This document shows positions 25,051-36,924 of a DNA stretch of 64,000 bases, one piece after another (within the stretch, counting starts at the first letter, position 1; each line of letters opens with the position of its first letter). Position numbers and translations under genes: made by a program. The notes beneath the pieces were generated by a model. The model ran no database searches, was not told the DNA's origin, and saw only the letters and a list, made by a program, of their open reading frames with translations. The DNA comes from Kudoa neothunni (taxonomy: Eukaryota > Cnidaria): contig OZ199840.1 of assembly GCA_964304625.1 (NCBI GenBank), positions 5,146,001 to 5,210,000 of the forward strand, written 5' to 3'.

Positions 25051-28000
25051 TCACAGTTTACATTTAGGACAAATTTGCTGGTGGTTTGAATAGCAGGATC
25101 TAAGCCGAAAAATTAAAACAAATAACAATAAATCAATAACATTCTTACATGTGTGACACAGTGTTACACAGTGAACAAGTATGAATATTATTCTCAAATC
25201 TAAAAATGGGTGCGGAACTCAGACACACTAGACATGTATGTCCTCTTCCTTGGCAAAGCTGATTTATAAGTTATTGGATTCAACAATTCACAACTAATAC
25301 AAATAAACATTACAATACAATCCACTTTAATATGTTTATAAAAAAGAGTGATAATGTGGGATAGTTTATCTTCAAGGCTATTGTTGAGTAAATCCACAAT
25401 ATTCCTGAGGGTGAAATTGGGTGGTGATTTAATCAAGTGATGGTATTGTTTAAGCTGGATAACAACAACAATTATCAAAACTAAAAATTACACTCAACAA
25501 TAATCGAATGTACCTGATTATAAAGTCCACATCTGTTGGCATAACGACAAATGGTAATATATTCAACCATATGAGAAAGTGTGAGATGTTTATTCTATTT
25601 TTAATGGAAAAACTCTATTCCAACAAATTTAAAGTACCATAAATTTTGAATAGTCAGGCATTATATTTTTGATATCAGGGACAACAGCAGGGAGAGTGAA
25701 TGTGCAATTTATATTATTGGAAATGGCGCGTAATAACAAATATGCATCCCTGCAAATCTACAGATACAAAATTTATTTCATATAAAATATATTTAAAAAA
25801 ATTTATCGAATTAAAAGAATCTTACAGGATAATATTCACAATCACCATAGTTGATGAGTTTTGAAGGGATGAAATAAGTGTCTTTAAAGTGGCAAAACTT
25901 GCAATAATAGAAACCAGTATAATGGCAGAAAAGGTAGTCGACTCCCTTGTTGCTACTTCCAAAATAGTCTTTTCTTCCTAATGGTACAAAATTAGAAAAT
26001 AACTTCCAATACACAATTTCTAATTTCTACCCTTAAGCAGACGATTGCAGGTGAAACATCTGAATTTCTGTGAATTAAGGTCGTTACTAGGTTTAAATTC
26101 GATAAGATTAGCCTGATAAGTTTTGTCTAGCTATTAAAAATTTAAGCCGTATCAACATATTAATATAAAATACATTATAAACTTTATGAACGCATTCCCT
26201 CGCGTAATAACTAAGGCAATTTTTATGCAGACTAATATGGCAGCGAGAGCACATAAGATAATTTTTAATATTCCAAATGATGCCATGGCAGGATTCGCAT
26301 CGTTGAATGTTATCCAATTGGAATTTAGGAAAGCCAATGGTGGTACTAAACAAATGTCCAGATTTTTCAACTGGCTCATTTTGATGGATTCCGTTCTTTG
26401 ATTTGATTATTTTGTGACGGCTTCTAAATTATAAAAACATTATTAGTTGAAAAAAAAAGACTATAGAACTATATTAATTAACCTCTTATTTGAGATTTCG
26501 CCCGATTCGTTGTCCTTCATAGCTAAAAGATTAAACCTGTGTTTAACCAATCGTTCAATGAGTTGACATTTTTGATCTTCGGTAAATAATTCACTCTCTT
26601 TCTTTAATATATGTTCGTAGATCCTGATAGTGAGCAGACTCTCTTCATTTTGGGTAAAGCCCATAAAATTCTACTCGAAATTCCCGATAATAAATAACTC
26701 AAAGATTCTCTGATTCAAAATACTTCGTGGTTGGTTAATAGATTTTGATTCACGCTCGCTGTAAATAGATCTTCAACGATACCATATTTGGTGAAAATTT
26801 TTTCAACAATGTTCTCACTGAATTCGTTCGCAGAATTTTCTTCACTGTACGCAGACGATCCGTCGCTGTATTCGCTGTTATCTTTGGTGGTGTTACTGAA
26901 GCAGGAAGAATCGTGCACAGTTGAGTCTATACCTTTAAATTTCACATATATTATATCATAATTTAATTTAATTTAATTTAATTCAATTCAATTATATTAT
27001 ATTATTTAATATGAGTATATTAAACAATTACCTCCAATACTCCCCCTCTGTATTAATACCATTTTCACAGTTCTCTATCTTTTCTGAAAATTCTTCTTCA
27101 TCTAAACTCTTCAAATAAATTAACAAATACATCGAATAAAATTGATAAAACCTTATTCGCTGAAGAAATTTGGGAGGTGTTTGCTAGAAAAAGCTCAGAT
27201 TTAATCACCACTTCATAAATTACGTTGTGAGTTGGATACATCACCAGTGTGAGATATCATATTGGAGCTGACGGAGTTAATTTGAATGTTATTAACGCCA
27301 AGTAGATCAGCCAACGAATTGCTCCACTGAGACCTTAATCCAAAATACAATAGAATAATATATTACTAATAAAAAAATACATACAATACAGAGGTACCGT
27401 ACATATCCAACAAATCCAGTTTAAATTCTTGAATGTTTGTTTCAAATAAGGTCTTTAGGTGAACAATTAGTTCTACATTTCTTACATGAGATTGTGGAAA
27501 ATAAAATTTCCTATTCAAAAATTAAAAATAAATAATAAATAATATTAAATGATTAACGAACTTGATTTTTTGTTGATAATTAATGAGATTGTTGAATATG
27601 TTTCCCATTTCATCACTCATCAAATTATATGCAATCCATTTGGTAATATAACGATCGAGTAGTTGGCTATTGTCACTATTATACATATATATATACACAG
27701 GAATTTTATATAATTGGATTATTCAAAGCATTATCTACCTGTAACAACAGAATTCGTTTATTTTATTATCCGTAAGTACAGATATTAATTTACTGGCACT
27801 ATGGTGATTCGGATCTACTCTATTACTAAACAGCGAGTTTATTAGAGCTAAATTATTCTCATGGAGGAATATAAACTTGTTTTTAGTTTTGTGGTAGAAT
27901 AGCATTTTAATCTGGCTAATTAGAGAAACAAAGGAATCCATTCGACTTAATTCGATTATCAAATTGGGGTCATTTTTCAATTCATTAATATTTATATAGA

Positions 28001-28235
28001 ACTATAAAAATATAATATAAACACAATTGGCTAATTAAATATTATCTGCTAAAATAAATTAACAAAAAACAACCTTTGAAATCAGCAGTTCGAAATCGTT
28101 TACCATTCGTTTGGAAATGGAATTAGTTTTTGAACCATGGATGATAATTGATGGAATGGTTCGACTGAATATTTGGTCTATAGTTAGTAAGTCTTCAATG
28201 TGGTGATATAAATGCTTGTGTAATCGAATAAAGAG
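25051..28235 (-). CDS. RUN-C1-Rubicon-homology (RZZ) protein, PLEKHM1/DEF8-like
   Basis: Relatives bind Rab7 through the C-terminal zinc domain and control late endosome, lysosome and autophagosome traffic; that role is inferred. About 16 small exons join in phase. The N-terminal part (27240-28001) fits a RUN domain: LINSLF, then RYITKWIAYNL, then HLKTLFETNIQEF and SLADLLG. An acidic Ser-rich linker follows (about 26720-27110). A C1 zinc finger (26250-26300) has RCESCHGIIW...CSRCHISLHKNC. The Rubicon-homology region follows: CFTCN, YYCKFCHFKD, then HIKVDCILCQGRGHTCLVC, and the last exon QQICPKCKL to stop 25051. The join between linker and C1 part uses a 53-base intron (GTATTT...GAGTAG) just before an ATG at 26664. 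If that intron is not used, these are two genes 50 bases apart. The 5' end is uncertain. PH domains seen in PLEKHM1 are absent. Confidence 0.75.
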
Positions 28236-29275
28236 TCACAGATATGTCAACTCACGACTCCAATTCAACGTTTATACAAAAGTAGATTACGCATGGATAA
28301 CCATTAAAATAGATTATAATTTAATAATATAATAAATATTAAATTGGTTATTGATCCGATAATTACCAGTTTTTATATTCAATGTATTAATGATTTAAAT
28401 TCAAAAAAACAATATTTCGTTCGAATAAATATTACACGGGTATTTGTGGGATGTCCAATAATGGATTGAATTTTCTTTATTGTTTTTTTCCTTTTCACCG
28501 ACACACATGATGAGTATGATTTCATCGGACAATGATACCCAACAATATTTTTGAATCTAAATTAACTGTTTAAATCCTCCTGCGATAAATATTATCTTTT
28601 TTAATAAACCTCACAATATGTAAAATTGAAACTCCTACTGTGATGTGTGATACTTTGGCTGTTTGGTTTTGAAGTTGATTCGATTTGATTCATGTAGATT
28701 CGGGAGAATCCATCATACTATACAGTAGATTATCCAACCGTATATTATAATCAATAAATTATTTTGCACTTTAATATAAAGTATAAAATCGTTTACACAG
28801 AAAATTATCAAATATTTTCATCCTTTAGCTTTGGTGAGATAAATATCACAATTAGGTTTTGTTTATTATTACTAATCGCTTATATAAAGGCGATTCAAAT
28901 ATTTAACACCTATTTCGATTGTGAATTCTAAATATTTAATAATACCATAGAGATTCTGTTATATAATTAAGCTGGTAGATATTTGATTCACCTATTTTAA
29001 CATTGTTATTTAATTTTCTTACTATGACAACTTATAATAAAGCATAAATTAACACATTTCAACAATTTTCTACAATTAATCAGTATAATCCTGGCCTAAA
29101 TAAAGTAAATATACATTAAACTAAGTTAACAATTATTAGGAGAAATGACATGGTGATACTAATTAGTATATTATTATTATTATTATTATATAAATTGTAC
29201 TCATAGAAAATTAAAAACAAATATAAATAACCTATTATAATACAACAAAATAATATAAATATGTTTTATTAAATG
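28236..29275. other. Intergenic, possibly with upstream exons of the RUN gene
   Basis: Minus-strand open stretches near 28615-28695 (MNQIESTSKPNSQS, ending at a GTGAGG donor) and 28430-28530 could be 5' exons, but their joins do not agree in phase. Otherwise A+T-rich, with an (ATT)n run at about 29171-29190. Confidence 0.35.
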
Positions 29276-29983
29276 CTAATTTTGTGGATTGATAATCGGT
29301 GTAGTGGTGGCTTCCAGTGGGCGAGTTATCACGGGTAAAACTGCGAATTTTCGAAGTTTATTATTCTTCCAGTGTTCATATTTTTGATACTCCTCAAAGA
29401 GTAGGTTGAAAATTATTTTTTCAGTGTTGTCCAGCCGTTGACAAATCGAATTCATACTGTTTTCGTTGTTGTTTTGAGCTTGGGTGATTATTGTTTTAAT
29501 GCGTTGATTCCATGTCTAAAAAAATAATATTAAAAATACAACCAATTAACAACAAAAATTCTTCGTCTGATTGATATATACCACTTCAATACAATCAAGA
29601 ATCTCAATCGCTTGATTATCATTCTTAATAATCATATAACAAAATTTTTGGGCCAACAAATAAAAGTAGGGTCCGTATTTCTGGAGATTCAACACTTGAG
29701 CACCAGCCATATAAGCTTTTCGATATTTATCCTTGAGATAACGAGGAATCTCCATTTTTATATACACTTTCCTTTTGAACAGATCCCTGGCCAACCATAA
29801 TGGTAATTCTAATTTGGTACCAGCGGGGATGTGTTCGTACTTGGGTTGTTTTGTTGATTTCTTGTTCAACAAATAACCCATATTCAAAACTGTCACATTA
29901 AAATGGGATGTTATTGTGGAACACTCGGCCATTAGGTCATCCAAATCAAAATAATCTCCGTAGTTAATGACAGAATCGTACAT
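29276..29983 (-). CDS. GINS3: DNA replication complex GINS protein PSF3
   Basis: PSF3 is one of four subunits of GINS, which joins Cdc45 and MCM2-7 to form the replicative helicase in the nucleus. Exon 1 is 29582-29983. Exon 2 is 29276-29515, after a 66-base GT...AG intron with phase 0. The product is 213 residues, against 216 in human GINS3. The diagnostic block AGTKLELPLWLARDLF (residues about 55-70) aligns with the human GSKLELPLWLAKGLF. It is followed by KMEIPRYLKDKYR and LQKYGPYFYLLAQKF. Exon 2 carries the C-terminal helices (SICQRLDNTEKIIFNLLFEE and EYQKYEHWKNNKLRKFAV). The N-terminal YFDLDDLMAE also matches the family. An E2F-like site lies 23-39 bases upstream of the ATG. Confidence 0.93.
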
Positions 29984-30005
29984 TTCCTACAACAAACTTA
30001 TATTA

Positions 30006-30022
30006 TTTGCGCTTGCGCCAAA
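30006..30022 (-). promoter_or_regulatory. E2F-like palindromic site upstream of GINS3
   Basis: TTTGCGCTTGCGCCAAA lies 23-39 bases upstream of the GINS3 ATG. On the gene strand it contains TTTGGCGC, the E2F consensus TTTSGCGC. The GCGC-N2-GCGC core also resembles an NRF1 site. It is a rare G+C-rich island in A+T-rich DNA. A second TTTCGCGC match (inverse of 30334-30341) lies about 350 bases upstream. Regulation of replication genes by E2F is well known; its use here is inferred. Confidence 0.5.
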
Positions 30023-30980
30023 TATAACATTCATACTGTAACTTATATCTTAGATAATGTAGGTATTGATTTTGATTTATATTTTAATTTCGGTTCATAT
30101 TTGTTTTGATTTTTTCTAAAATTAAAATAAAATTAATGTCTTATTGTAGACTAAATAAATTGGGAATAATTTCGAATATAGATATCTAAATAACACAAAA
30201 AGTGCGCCAATATCTGAATTTTATCGTAATGCAATGTATATTTGCAATGCAGTAAATCTATTTAAACTAAAAATATTTAATTTTAAGTAAAATTTATTCC
30301 CCAATTCAGAACCGGTAATATATTGTTACGCCTGCGCGAAAAAGTTTACAAAAAATTGAGAAATCAACTAATGGATAGAAGTTAATGATTTTTATTATTT
30401 TTGAGTAATTTGTTCTGTGGCTATGGTAGTTTCAGAAATTTTTTCGGAGCTATATGTTGTTTATATAATGTCTAAATACAAAAATCTTCAATAGTAAATC
30501 TCTGATTTTATGAATTAATGGGTGTTTTTACGTATTATCACCACTGAAATGTGTATTAAATTCAAAAACCATATATTCTATTGTGGTTATAATTAAGAAA
30601 AGAATTGTATGAGTCTTGTTATAATCGTGATATATTTTTTTTTATAATTAACATTTTTTTATATTTCATCCAGAGTTTGTTATATTTTAATCATTTGAGT
30701 CGTGTCTGTTAATTTGGAGATTATTATATTTTACTTGATTGTTAATAAATAGGTTAACGACCACATAATAGAAATATTGCTAGAGGGTTTCCTGATCAAT
30801 GTCGGCATTTTTGCAACCTATCTCTACAATTTGCAATTAAACACGGTACTTATGCTATCAAGATCTAGGTTTCAACGCGAATTGATTTTAAACAAATTTA
30901 TGTTACTCAAAATGAATCCTAATATGTACGATGTTTCAAGTGTCCCAGAGTGTATAGTTTCTAAGCGACTCAATTAGGCT
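30023..30980. other. Intergenic region upstream of GINS3
   Basis: Apart from the second E2F-like match at 30334-30341, nothing is clear. An open stretch at 30777-30977 (ILLEGFLINVGIFATYLYNL) directly precedes the Tc1 fossil and may be part of it or of an unknown exon. Confidence 0.4.
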
Positions 30981-31870
30981 AGGTCCGTATCAACTACGAA
31001 ACCTAGAAGAAAACAAAGAACAATCATTTCTGACGATTTAAGGGAGAAATGTGCAATTTTTTTGCTTAGATGGTAAAACTGATAATTATATCGCTTCGGA
31101 AATGAGGTCACCATGATCAACGGTTTGGTTTGTATTGCCAAAATTTAGAAACAATGGTACTCTTTCTCCAAAACCATGAGAAGGATACAAACGATCACTT
31201 CTTTCAATGGATTAGAACCAAAAAATGATCAGTAGGATTGATAATAATTAATTTATCTCTTTAAAAGAACTAAAGTAAAAGCTTCAGAACGGATATGGAG
31301 TTATCATATCCTTAGTACAGTCGATAGGATAATCGGAGAGGCCAATTACTCTCTCCAGTCGGTTGTAAGGGTTCCTGAAATGATGAATTTTTCTCCGGAA
31401 ATGTTTCGGGAACTAAAAATCCTTAAATGCATGAAAGTCTTATATTTTTGGATGAAGTGGGATTTTCTGTAGCCACCCGACCCAAGTGAAGACACTTATT
31501 GAGAGGTATGTCAGTTTATTGTTTTGTACCGACCGCTTGAATTTGGAATTTTTCTGTGATTGTTGCAGTCAATAAAGATCACGCAATTTATAATAAAATA
31601 CATGATAAGGCTGTATCCGGACAAATCTTTAAAGCTTGCTTTCTTTCTGTTTTAATAAAGGGATTCTTGATCCAATATTTACAATGGATAACGCAAAAAT
31701 CATCACTGTAGGGATCTTCAGGACATAATTGATGCGTAAAATTTAGTTGTAAAATAATTTCATCCACATTCACCCTTTCTAAACCCTATTGAAAATTTTT
31801 TTGCATCCAAAACCGGATTAATTGCAACTGTTACTAGATCTAAATCAAATAGCATTCAAGATGTCAAGAA
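30981..31870 (+). mobile_element. Decayed Tc1/mariner-IS630 transposon, copy 3
   Basis: Plus-strand fragments in order: TIISDDLREKCAIFLLRW (helix-turn-helix part), SLSTVDRIIGEANYSLQSVV, a first catalytic block WMKWDF preceded by LYF (about 31440-31460; the family motif is LDEVGF), and HSPFLNPIENFFASKTG (about 31770-31812). The last matches the family hallmark PFLNPIE around the final catalytic acid. Frames shift and stop several times. It is related to the elements at 50198 and 58289. Terminal repeats were not found. Confidence 0.75.
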
Positions 31871-34800
31871 AAATGCATCATACTGAAGATAAGAGAGCTT
31901 TTGCTTGTCATGTTGTCGTTAACAAAGAGTAAGGCCGGATAGAAGTTTCCGAGGATTTAAGAATTCCGAGGTCAGCGCTAAATGAATGACTAACAAATAT
32001 AGTATAGGGCTACTAATTCATCCAAAAAGATTAATAGAGGAGATATGAGAAATGCTTGAAACAAGTTCACTGAACGTTATCTTAAAGGTCATTTTCAGCA
32101 TTCGGAGACATTCTTTGGTTAATGTTTTTCTCTTATGAATCTCAACCGTAATTAGATTAAAATAAGATCTATAATTGGTAATTATACATATAAAGTTCTC
32201 TTTTTTATATAGCATTATTAAATAAAGGGCAAAAATTTCCATTAACCGCAATTTAAAATATTCCCGTTTTAGATGCAAAAACCTGTAATATGGAGGGATG
32301 CAGTGTAAAAACTAGAATGAGCTGAAATTAGCTATTGCTGAGTGTTTCGATGGAATGACGCATAAACACTGTGAGGGGTCTACCGAAAAATGCTTGGCTG
32401 TATCGCAAGGTCTTCTCGAAGAGAGGTAATATTGGAATAAATAACAGTGATGATAGTAATCCAAGCAGGGAATATTGTGGGACTATCTCATGGAACCGAT
32501 TATGACCTCAAAGTTGTTGCACATATTGATTATGGTTTCAAGGTTCGCCAACTTAGAACTGGTATCATATTTTTAATAACGAATAAATAAATTTGTTTTA
32601 AGGTTTAGCAACGCTTACATTTGGAAAGCATATGTTGGATAAATGTTTTAAAGTGACAGGGTCTCTATTATCAACTGACCCTATTCTATAATGATGATCC
32701 AAATATTTACGTGGTTGTAGTAATAAACCAAGGTTGCATTATCATATTATGCCGCATTTAATTCAAAATATTTAATAGGAGAATCTTCAAACAAACCGAT
32801 GTAGCTTATTATATGTGACAATTTTTACTATACTTTTTTTACATCCAAAAATAAAATGTATTAAAATAAAAATTGGTAATTTTAGTCTCAATTTTTAGCA
32901 TTATATCCGTGGTTTTACTAGTTGTTACTGTAGTTTTTTAAATGGGTGCCTATTTGAGGTACATGAAGAACAAAAATTAGATAACCTCAATTAAGAAAAA
33001 AAATTGGCTTGTTTGAATTAATTACAAAATATAGTTTATTATAAATCCAACCTTATTTCCGCATTTTCCCCATTTTTAAATGTTTCTTCTTTACGTACTT
33101 TGCATGGAATGTTTATTTGTGTCTCTATAATAATTAAAATTTAACTCATTTATATACCATAATATATTTTAAAAAGCTCACTCTTTTATTGGATTCCTTA
33201 CATACCTTTAAATATATTAACAATATCATGCTGAAAGTGTTTCATAGGATTCAATGTTATATTATATATATCAATAAATCAAATAGGATTAAGGAGCATA
33301 ATTTGAACTGTGTCGGACTGATTATTCTAATTGAGAAAAATCGTTCTAAATGCTTCTATAGCTCCGATAATACACAGTAAGTAGTTGTTAATTCGTAATT
33401 ATTTTTGAATGTCAAGAATTCACACATTGAGAACGCTTCACGAGTGAGACGATAAAATAAAATATTAAAAACTTTTTAATAAAATAAATTCTCATAATAA
33501 ATGGTATTTTTGTAAAGAAATTTTAAATGAATATGGCAATTGAGAATGAATTGCTTCAAAGTGAATGAAGATCACTGCGGAAACAAAAAGAATAAGGCGA
33601 TTATAAAACAACCCCATATTTTTTTAACTTGAATTATGAGGAAAATGTTATAAGTAATATACTAAAGTATGTGAGAAAACTATCGATAAAATATTGAAAA
33701 ATGTCACAACTATAAAACCACCGGTTGTTAAAGATAATTGCCGAAACATTTAAAAAGTTAAATTATGCATCTAATTTTAACAAACTTAACTTTATTTTTT
33801 AATCTAATTGATTTTAATAAAAATAAATATCATTCCACATCACCGAAATCTTAATAATTATTTCCTTTATAATTAATTTTTTAAAAATCCAGAAAAATAA
33901 AACTCGCAATACAAATTGTTTCAAAATGGATAAAATGCGAGACATTTATATTTCTTTAGTTTTCCTGTCTCGAGATCTTGAACAATAACAGCATCACTCG
34001 TGACAAAGATATTTGAATGATTATAATTTAGATTTGAGAATTAACATATCGACAACGATTCCAATATATGCCAACAAATGTTGGTCTGTGAAGTCTTCAA
34101 ATAATTCTGACAATTATAATTGTCATACTTGTTAGTATTTGAAATAACAGTCGAGAAAAAGACTCGCTATAAAATCTGAGGAACGTATCAGCTATGGAGT
34201 TGATTCTGTTTGAAGTAACAAAATTTTAATTTTGGACAAATATTTCGTTTAGATCTTCTAGTTATTAAGAGGTCTCAGAAAACCAGTTAACACCATCCTT
34301 GTCTTCGTATATGTTTAGATAACATTTATTATTTTCAGAAACATTAGAATGACGTCAATAACCTAATTATCGAAAGATATCAAAAAGTCAATTAATATCG
34401 AATTCCAATTCATTTAAAATATTACGCTTAGTATCATTTATTGTATCGTTTTATTCATCGTTATGAACGATATTTAACGTATGCATGGTTTTTTCGATTT
34501 ATCTATGATTACTTTTAATACAATTTTAATTAATTCTCTAAATTGTTGTAAATTATTTTTCATTGTTGTTTCGTAGAAAAAAACCAGGGGTCCATTGAAT
34601 CCCAATAAAGGATTGTGCAAGTATTTTGATTATTTCGTGGCCTCAATGGATAAATTCAAATTTTCTAGGATATTTTAATAGAACTCATATTTGCAGGAGA
34701 ACAGATGTGACCCTAAATTTACTGATGTAATATAAGGTTCTCTAAAATTGATTCAAACAACCATTGAGGTCCAATGGGCACCAAGGAAGCTAGTAAGTTT

Positions 34801-35555
34801 AATGATCTAATTAACAAAATTAAATACAAAATGAATCTTGATAAAATTCGATTTACTCGTATGTTGTATTATTAAGAAAAATAAGAATGTAATAAAGTAA
34901 TTAAATTTTACGCCATTTTGTTTATCTATCAAATTATTGTTAACTAATACGAAAAGATGCCTAGTGTCGCACCAGTTCAACCAAATTCCTTGTAATATTA
35001 AAGAAGATACCACAGAGTAATCTATATTGAAAGAATCATCATTATCCAATATTTGTTAACTTGGGATCATTATTTTATTCAATTATGCCACAGACAACGA
35101 ATACCAATAGATACATATTCATAATTCATCAAATATATTTTTGTGCAAAACAGAAATTAACCATAGATGAAATTTTTCACTTAAGTAACTTTTCTATATA
35201 CTTTCACAATGTATATAATAACACGTTATCGCAAAATGTGTCAAGTACATCAAATATGTAAATATATAGTGGTATTTTTAAAAAACAAAAATCAACAAAT
35301 TTTCAATTTTAATTGGTGCATATAAAATTTGGGTAGGATTTTTTGTAATTTGTCAATTTAAAATATTATTTGAATGTATTTATTGTGGTAAAAGAGGTAA
35401 TTACAAGTTATTTGATAAATTTTATTGCATAATGAAGTGGTCGATTGAATGCAATTAATTTCTAAAAGATCAATTGATTGATACCTAATTTTTTTAATAT
35501 ATTTGAAACCCCACTTCTAGGCATTATCCAAAATCTGGTGTAAGTGGCTTCGAAA
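31871..35555. other. Mostly unassigned; two candidate exons
   Basis: Near 31875-31985 a plus-strand piece (RIEVSEDLRIPRSALNE) looks like another transposase helix-turn-helix remnant. An open stretch at 33189-33378 ends at a good GTAAGT donor but has no partner exons. A minus-strand start at 35049 (MDNDDSFNIDYSVVSSLILQ) ends at a GTAAAA donor at 34911 and may be a first exon of an unknown gene. Imperfect inverted blocks at about 34586-34616 and 34755-34785 resemble small transposon ends. Confidence 0.3.
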
Positions 35556-36741
35556 ATGAAGGAAAAGATGTTTCAAATATTGGCTCTTCTGTTTTTGTCT
35601 CGTATTATTTTAAATAGTTTTTTTATTTTATATTTATAATAATCACTATAGTTTTCACCTACACAAACCAGGGGAAGGATAGCGATTTTATATTCCCTCT
35701 CAAAAGCGTAACATTTCTTCAGCTAGAAGCAAAAATTAGAAATATTTAGTTCGAGGGTGTAAGAACCATAAAAGAAGCTCTTAACCTCACCCTCTATTAC
35801 CTAGAGCAATCTCAAGAATTCATGTTCGGTGGGAATATTTGCATATACGCGATGCGCAAACGAAGAGTAATTTCATTACAGTTATTGTTTATAATTTTAT
35901 ATTGAATATATTACTCATATATCACAGTGTCGTAGAATGGTATCCATCTTGAAGGAACGATACCAGGAAATGATTGCCAAATACATCAATCGTGAAATGA
36001 TGTGCAAGTACGTGTTCAAAAATTGCTATAATTTCAGAAGACGTAACTATTTTCTACAAAATATCAACTTATGCATTTTAAATAGTAAGACTCAAAAAAT
36101 CATACAAATGCTTGTCATGTCAAGTAGTCACAAATCTCATCATTAATTTTAACACATTTTAAGGCTACCGTGTTTTTGTCAAACAACAAAAAAGTTATCA
36201 GAGCAAACGACTATATTATTAAACTTTATTGCAGCAGGGAGAACTCATCTCTAAAAAGACAACAAGTTTAATAACTTTGTATATAATTTTCTAAATGCCT
36301 TTTTAGTGTATGGGCAAAATATACGAATACATGGGAATATTTAATCACGTCAGACACGGAACCAAACCATTGTGGTTCTGTATCAAACATGGCAAATGTA
36401 GAAATTCCGTACTGGAACATGATTTCTCTGATTTTAATGCAATGCTAAGCAACACAGCATTACCAGAAATAAGAGAAATCCTCTCAGGATCTTCAAACAG
36501 CACTGTTGTCAATGCGGAAAGTCATCGTTACCACGACTACAATGATTTGAATTTGGGTGGATCCAATCACAACGAAGAATCCACTCCTTTAAGGGGTCGC
36601 TATCGAAACAGATACCGACCAAACCGCCCTGACGACCACTTTTTCCGCTATCATGGTCATCATTATCACCTACAACCCCCTCCTCCGGATGGATGGAACG
36701 TTCATTTTGGACTGCTCCCCTTTTTCAACATTCTTATCTAA
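35556..36741 (+). CDS. Secreted double saposin-domain protein with His-rich tail, paralogue A
   Basis: Seven exons join in phase through introns of about 35-65 bases. Exon 1 is a signal peptide (MKEKMFQILALLFLS). Exons 2-4 form a first saposin-like domain that keeps only the second half of the cysteine pattern: NIC, RRC, MMC and NC, ending CKYVFKNC. Exons 5-7 form a complete six-cysteine saposin B-type domain: YKCLSCQ, then IIKLYC, QQC, WFC and GKC. The tail (about 36540-36741) is Arg-, Asn- and then His-rich and ends GWNVHFGLLPFFN. Saposin-like proteins bind or permeabilise lipid membranes; here that is inferred. Exon layout, phases and the final motif are shared with paralogue B at 39962, so they are tandem duplicates. 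Confidence 0.75.
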
Positions 36742-36924
36742 TAAATAATAAAAATAGTGAATCCTATCCAGAATTCACTCATGTGGATTGGAAGGTTTAT
36801 ACATCTAACTGATTCACAAAAAAAAATATTTTTTTCTCGAGTTCCTCTTTATTATGCTTATTTTTTCCGTGACTATTTTATGAAATTATTACATATTATT
36901 CTGAATTTAATAAATATTTTTTAA

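Noticed and set aside
26715-28001. Identification of the RUN region as a PP6 regulatory (SAPS) protein
   Set aside because: A short block resembled SAPS, but the later exons fit a RUN domain much better and lead into a C1/Rubicon-homology region, a known combination.
36310-36741. Casein kinase 2 beta-like reading of the last exon
   Set aside because: No zinc-binding Cys arrangement of that family; the six-cysteine saposin pattern across exons explains the region.
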